Source: DAOUKH01 sp034421515 (GTDB taxonomy: Bacteria; Chloroflexota; Dehalococcoidia; SHYB01). Taken from it: a stretch of 30,327 bases of DNA. The stretch covers positions 1 to 30,327 of the forward strand of contig DAOUKH010000060.1 in assembly GCA_034421515.1 (NCBI GenBank), written 5' to 3'. Shown here in pieces: positions 28,054 through 30,327 of the stretch (positions are counted from its first letter, which is position 1; every line of letters starts with the position of its first letter). The notes beneath the pieces are model-generated. The model saw nothing but the letters and a program-made list of their open reading frames with translations, was not told the origin of the DNA and made no database searches. A program made the translations under genes and the position numbers.

Positions 28054-29469
28054 ATGCTCATCGACCGCCAGCGCTTCGACCGTTTCTTCAACCCGAAGAC
28101 CGTGGTGGTCGTCGGGGCGAAGAAGGCGACCAACTACAGTTGGCTGCGCAACATGCTGACGGCGAAGGGGAAGCTGTACTCGGTGCAGTTGGACGAGAAC
28201 GAGATCCCGGGAATCGAGGACCTCGGCGTCACCAACTACAAGAGCATGGCCGAGATCCCCGAGCCGATCGACTACGTGCTCGTGGCGGTGCCGCGGAACG
28301 TGACGCCGATCATTTTGGCGGACGCGATCAAGGCGAACGCGGGAGGCGTCGCCATGTTCACCTCCGGCTTCGCGGAGACGGATGACGACGGCCGCGCCCT
28401 GCAAGAGCGGGTGCGTGGGATGGCGCTCGAGGCCGGCATGCCGCTCATCGGCCCCAACTGCATGGGCATCTTCAACCCCGCCGCCGGCGTCCGGCAGAAC
28501 GACGACCAGTACCACGGCGAAAGCGGGCCCGTGGGGTTCATCGGCCAGAGCGGGACGCATACGGTCTACACCTCGACGACGCTCAACGTGGTGCACGGAA
28601 TCAAGCTCGCAAAGTCGGTCAGCTTCGGGAATGCGGCGGTGCTGGAAGCGGCGGACTACCTCGACTATTTCGCCGACGACCCCGCGATCGAGATCATCGG
28701 CATGTACATCGAGGGGGTGAAGGACGGGCGGCGCTTCGTGCGCTCGCTGCGAGAGGCGGCGGCGAAGAAGCCGGTGCTGATCTGGAAGGGCGGGCAGACG
28801 GAGCAGGGAGCACGGGCCGCGGCGTCGCATACGGCGTCGCTGGCGGCGCCGCAGGCCATCTGGGACACCATGATCAATCAGGCGGGCGCGATCCGGGTGG
28901 ACAGCCTCGACGAGCTGGTCGACACCACGGCCGCCCTGGTACGGCTGGGGGAGGTCGACGGTGACAACGGCGGGCTGATGTGCATGACCGGCGGCGAGTC
29001 GGTCGTCATCACCGACGCTTTCGGAAAGCAGGGGCTGAACGTCCCCCGGCTCACGCAGAAGAGCTACGACGAGTTCGCTACGTTCTTCAACGTGATCGGC
29101 GGGAGCTATCAGAACCCACTGGACATCTCGTACAATTTCGGCTCGTCCGACGGCTTGCGGCGGCTGCTGCGGATCATGAACGACGACGACAACGTCGACT
29201 TCGTGGGGCTGGAGATGTTCGTGTCGACGATGCGGATGACCTCCGAGAAGAAGAACGAAACCTTCCACGAGGCCATCGCGGAGCACGCCGGCGCGGCGTC
29301 GTCGAAGCCTTTCTTCACGCTGGTGACGGCGACCTCGGCAGAGCGGGAGGCGGTCGACCTTCGCCAGCAACTGACCGAGAAGGGCATCCTGGCCTTCCCG
29401 TCGTTCCAGCGCGCAGCCGTGGCGTACCGGAAGGTGCTGGACTACTGGCGGGGCAAGCGCGCCGCCTGA
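28054..29469 (+). CDS. ADP-forming acyl-CoA synthetase alpha subunit
   Basis: This 471-residue protein is the CoA-binding (alpha) subunit that partners the ATP-grasp protein upstream. The N-terminal Rossmann CoA-binding domain (1-about 135) has FFNPKTVVVVGAKK and the LIGPNCMGIFNP segment. The next succinyl-CoA-ligase-like domain begins with GFIGQSGTHT, and AAASHTASLA carries the His that is phosphorylated in the reaction cycle. A third flavodoxin-like domain has MTGGESVVITDAF and NPLDISYNF. All parts are present and it looks active. It may add energy-conserving acyl-CoA metabolism to the CoA-thioester theme of the window. The stop codon lies in a GC-rich inverted repeat shared with the convergent crotonase gene. 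Confidence 0.9.
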   Translation: MLIDRQRFDRFFNPKTVVVVGAKKATNYSWLRNMLTAKGKLYSVQLDENEIPGIEDLGVTNYKSMAEIPEPIDYVLVAVPRNVTPIILADAIKANAGGVAMFTSGFAETDDDGRALQERVRGMALEAGMPLIGPNCMGIFNPAAGVRQNDDQYHGESGPVGFIGQSGTHTVYTSTTLNVVHGIKLAKSVSFGNAAVLEAADYLDYFADDPAIEIIGMYIEGVKDGRRFVRSLREAAAKKPVLIWKGGQTEQGARAAASHTASLAAPQAIWDTMINQAGAIRVDSLDELVDTTAALVRLGEVDGDNGGLMCMTGGESVVITDAFGKQGLNVPRLTQKSYDEFATFFNVIGGSYQNPLDISYNFGSSDGLRRLLRIMNDDDNVDFVGLEMFVSTMRMTSEKKNETFHEAIAEHAGAASSKPFFTLVTATSAEREAVDLRQQLTEKGILAFPSFQRAAVAYRKVLDYWRGKRAA

Positions 29470-29477
29470 AGCGGCGC
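29459..29477. terminator. Perfect hairpin over convergent stop codons
   Basis: GCGCCGC (29459-29465) and GCGGCGC (29471-29477) form a perfect 7-bp stem with a 5-base loop that contains the TGA stop of the alpha subunit. The crotonase stop is next to the right arm. It could stop transcription from both sides, but no T-run is present. Confidence 0.45.
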
Positions 29478-30241
29478 TAGCTCCCCTTGAACACCGGGGC
29501 GCGACGCTCCAGGAACGCCTGCTTCGCCTCGACCGCGTCGTCGGTCTTGCGCAGGATGGCGGTGCGGGTCTGCTCGAAGCGGTAGCCGTTCTTGAGGTCC
29601 ATCCACTCGATCATGTTCAGGCCCTCTTTGGCGAGCCTGACACCCATCGGCATCTTCGCGGCGATGATGCGCGCCTCTTCCATCGCGGCGTCCATGAGAT
29701 GGTCGGAGGGCACGACCTTGTGCACCGCGCCCAGGCGGTAGGCCTCGGCGGCGGGGAGACGGTCGGCGGTGTAGTGCAGGCGGCGGGTGACGCCCTGGGG
29801 GAAGAGCCGCCCCAGGTGGCGCGCGCCGCCCATGAGGCCAACGTCGATCTCGGGGAGTGCGAAGTTGGCGTTCTCCGAGGCGATGAGGTAGTCGCAGGAG
29901 GCGGCGAGCGCGAGCCCGGCTCCCAGAGCCGGGCCGTTGATGGCCCCAATGACGGGGATGGGGCACTCGTAGATGGAGTTGAACGCCTCGCGGGCGCGCC
30001 GTCCGTGGTCTTCGGGAAAGCGGGAGTCGCCGTCGAGGCGGGCCCGGATGTCGGCGCCCGCGCAGAAGGCCCGCTGCCCTGCTCCCGTGAAGATCGCCAC
30101 CACCGCTTCGTCCTGCTCGTGCAGGCTGTCGAACGTCTCGTAGATCTGGACCTGCCCCTCGGACGAGAGGGCGTTCACCGGCGGGTTGTCCAGGGTCACG
30201 ATTGCGATGCGGTCCCGAATCTCAAGCTTCACGAGCGACAC
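29477..30241 (-). CDS. Enoyl-CoA hydratase/isomerase family (crotonase fold) protein
   Basis: This 254-residue protein has the crotonase fold. The oxyanion-hole segments AFCAGADIRARL and GPALGAGLALAASCDYLIAS are present, and the second catalytic position keeps Glu in ALPEIDVGL. The first catalytic Glu of classical enoyl-CoA hydratase, in the GGGCELA motif, is replaced (GAGLALA has Ala). A two-Glu water-adding mechanism is therefore unlikely, and an isomerase or hydrolase-type reaction is possible. The start GTG at 30241 is chosen because AAGGAGG lies six bases upstream; an earlier GTG at 30262 lacks this. It has its own promoter at 30292-30321. The convergent neighbours are the acyl-CoA synthetase genes. 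Confidence 0.9.
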   Translation of the reverse strand: MSLVKLEIRDRIAIVTLDNPPVNALSSEGQVQIYETFDSLHEQDEAVVAIFTGAGQRAFCAGADIRARLDGDSRFPEDHGRRAREAFNSIYECPIPVIGAINGPALGAGLALAASCDYLIASENANFALPEIDVGLMGGARHLGRLFPQGVTRRLHYTADRLPAAEAYRLGAVHKVVPSDHLMDAAMEEARIIAAKMPMGVRLAKEGLNMIEWMDLKNGYRFEQTRTAILRKTDDAVEAKQAFLERRAPVFKGS

Positions 30242-30291
30242 GGGCTGCCTCCTTGCGCCCACGAGGGCGCCTACGAACGGGGTCGCGGACG

Positions 30292-30321
30292 ATTATAGAA
30301 GCGGGGCGCGCGCGGCGACAA
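30292..30321 (-). promoter_or_regulatory. Sigma70-like promoter for the crotonase gene
   Basis: On the minus strand, TTGTCG (plus coordinates 30316-30321) and a perfect TATAAT (30292-30297) are separated by 18 bp. The transcript would begin near 30285, leaving a leader of about 44 bases. Confidence 0.65.
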
Positions 30322-30327
30322 TTCGGG

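Noticed and set aside
28012..29370. Open frame of 452 codons on the minus strand
   Set aside because: It is antisense to the ADP-forming acyl-CoA synthetase alpha subunit and is rich in Val, Arg and His with no motif.

Overview
This is a dense, high-GC bacterial chromosome segment with about 30 genes and almost no long gaps. The gene content suggests Chloroflexota, possibly a Dehalococcoidia/SAR202-like lineage. It includes tandem class III CoA transferases, a molybdenum hydroxylase, a divergent amidohydrolase, an ADP-forming acyl-CoA synthetase pair, DinB-fold proteins and a lipoprotein on a Pro/Thr stalk. This placement is an inference from gene content. No rRNA, tRNA, CRISPR array, transposase or phage gene was seen.

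Region 1 (1-5436) is catabolic: the 3' part of a molybdenum hydroxylase large subunit, a FAS1-like (MaoC N-terminal type) dehydratase, an SDR/zinc alcohol dehydrogenase operon and an amidohydrolase. Region 2 (5437-7172) holds a zinc-ribbon/sigma-region-4-like pair of unknown role and a calcineurin-like phosphoesterase. Region 3 (7213-11252) has two overlapping CaiB/BaiF CoA transferases, moaD-moaE (molybdopterin synthase, which fits the molybdenum enzyme at the left edge) and a SnoaL-like protein.

Region 4 (11427-14016) is a nitrogen-control locus: an atypical OmpR-type regulator closely resembling actinobacterial GlnR lies directly upstream of glnA, with a GlnR-box-like site in the glnA promoter region. 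Region 5 (13988-20266) is lysA-holB-ricT facing an HNH nuclease, cvpA and a HExxH lipoprotein. Region 6 (20331-25955) is an acyl-CoA dehydrogenase facing a tightly overlapping operon mnmA-dinB-dinB-rnhB-yraN, then rsfS. Region 7 (25503-30321) is tsaE-tsaB-ndk, the ADP-forming acyl-CoA synthetase beta/alpha operon and a crotonase-fold enzyme.

Two families of short palindromic repeats occupy many intergenic spaces: family A with seven copies and family B with three. Every copy lies in the same orientation whatever the direction of nearby genes. Promoters are mostly recognisable sigma70 -35/-10 pairs with 16-18 bp spacers. Convergent genes end within a few bases of each other, usually with a GC-rich inverted repeat over the stop codons.

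The most interesting points are the GlnR-like/glnA locus, the same-orientation repeats, a MoaD whose Gly-Gly is not terminal, an rsfS that appears to begin at CTG, and the uncharacterised zinc-ribbon/sigma4 pair.
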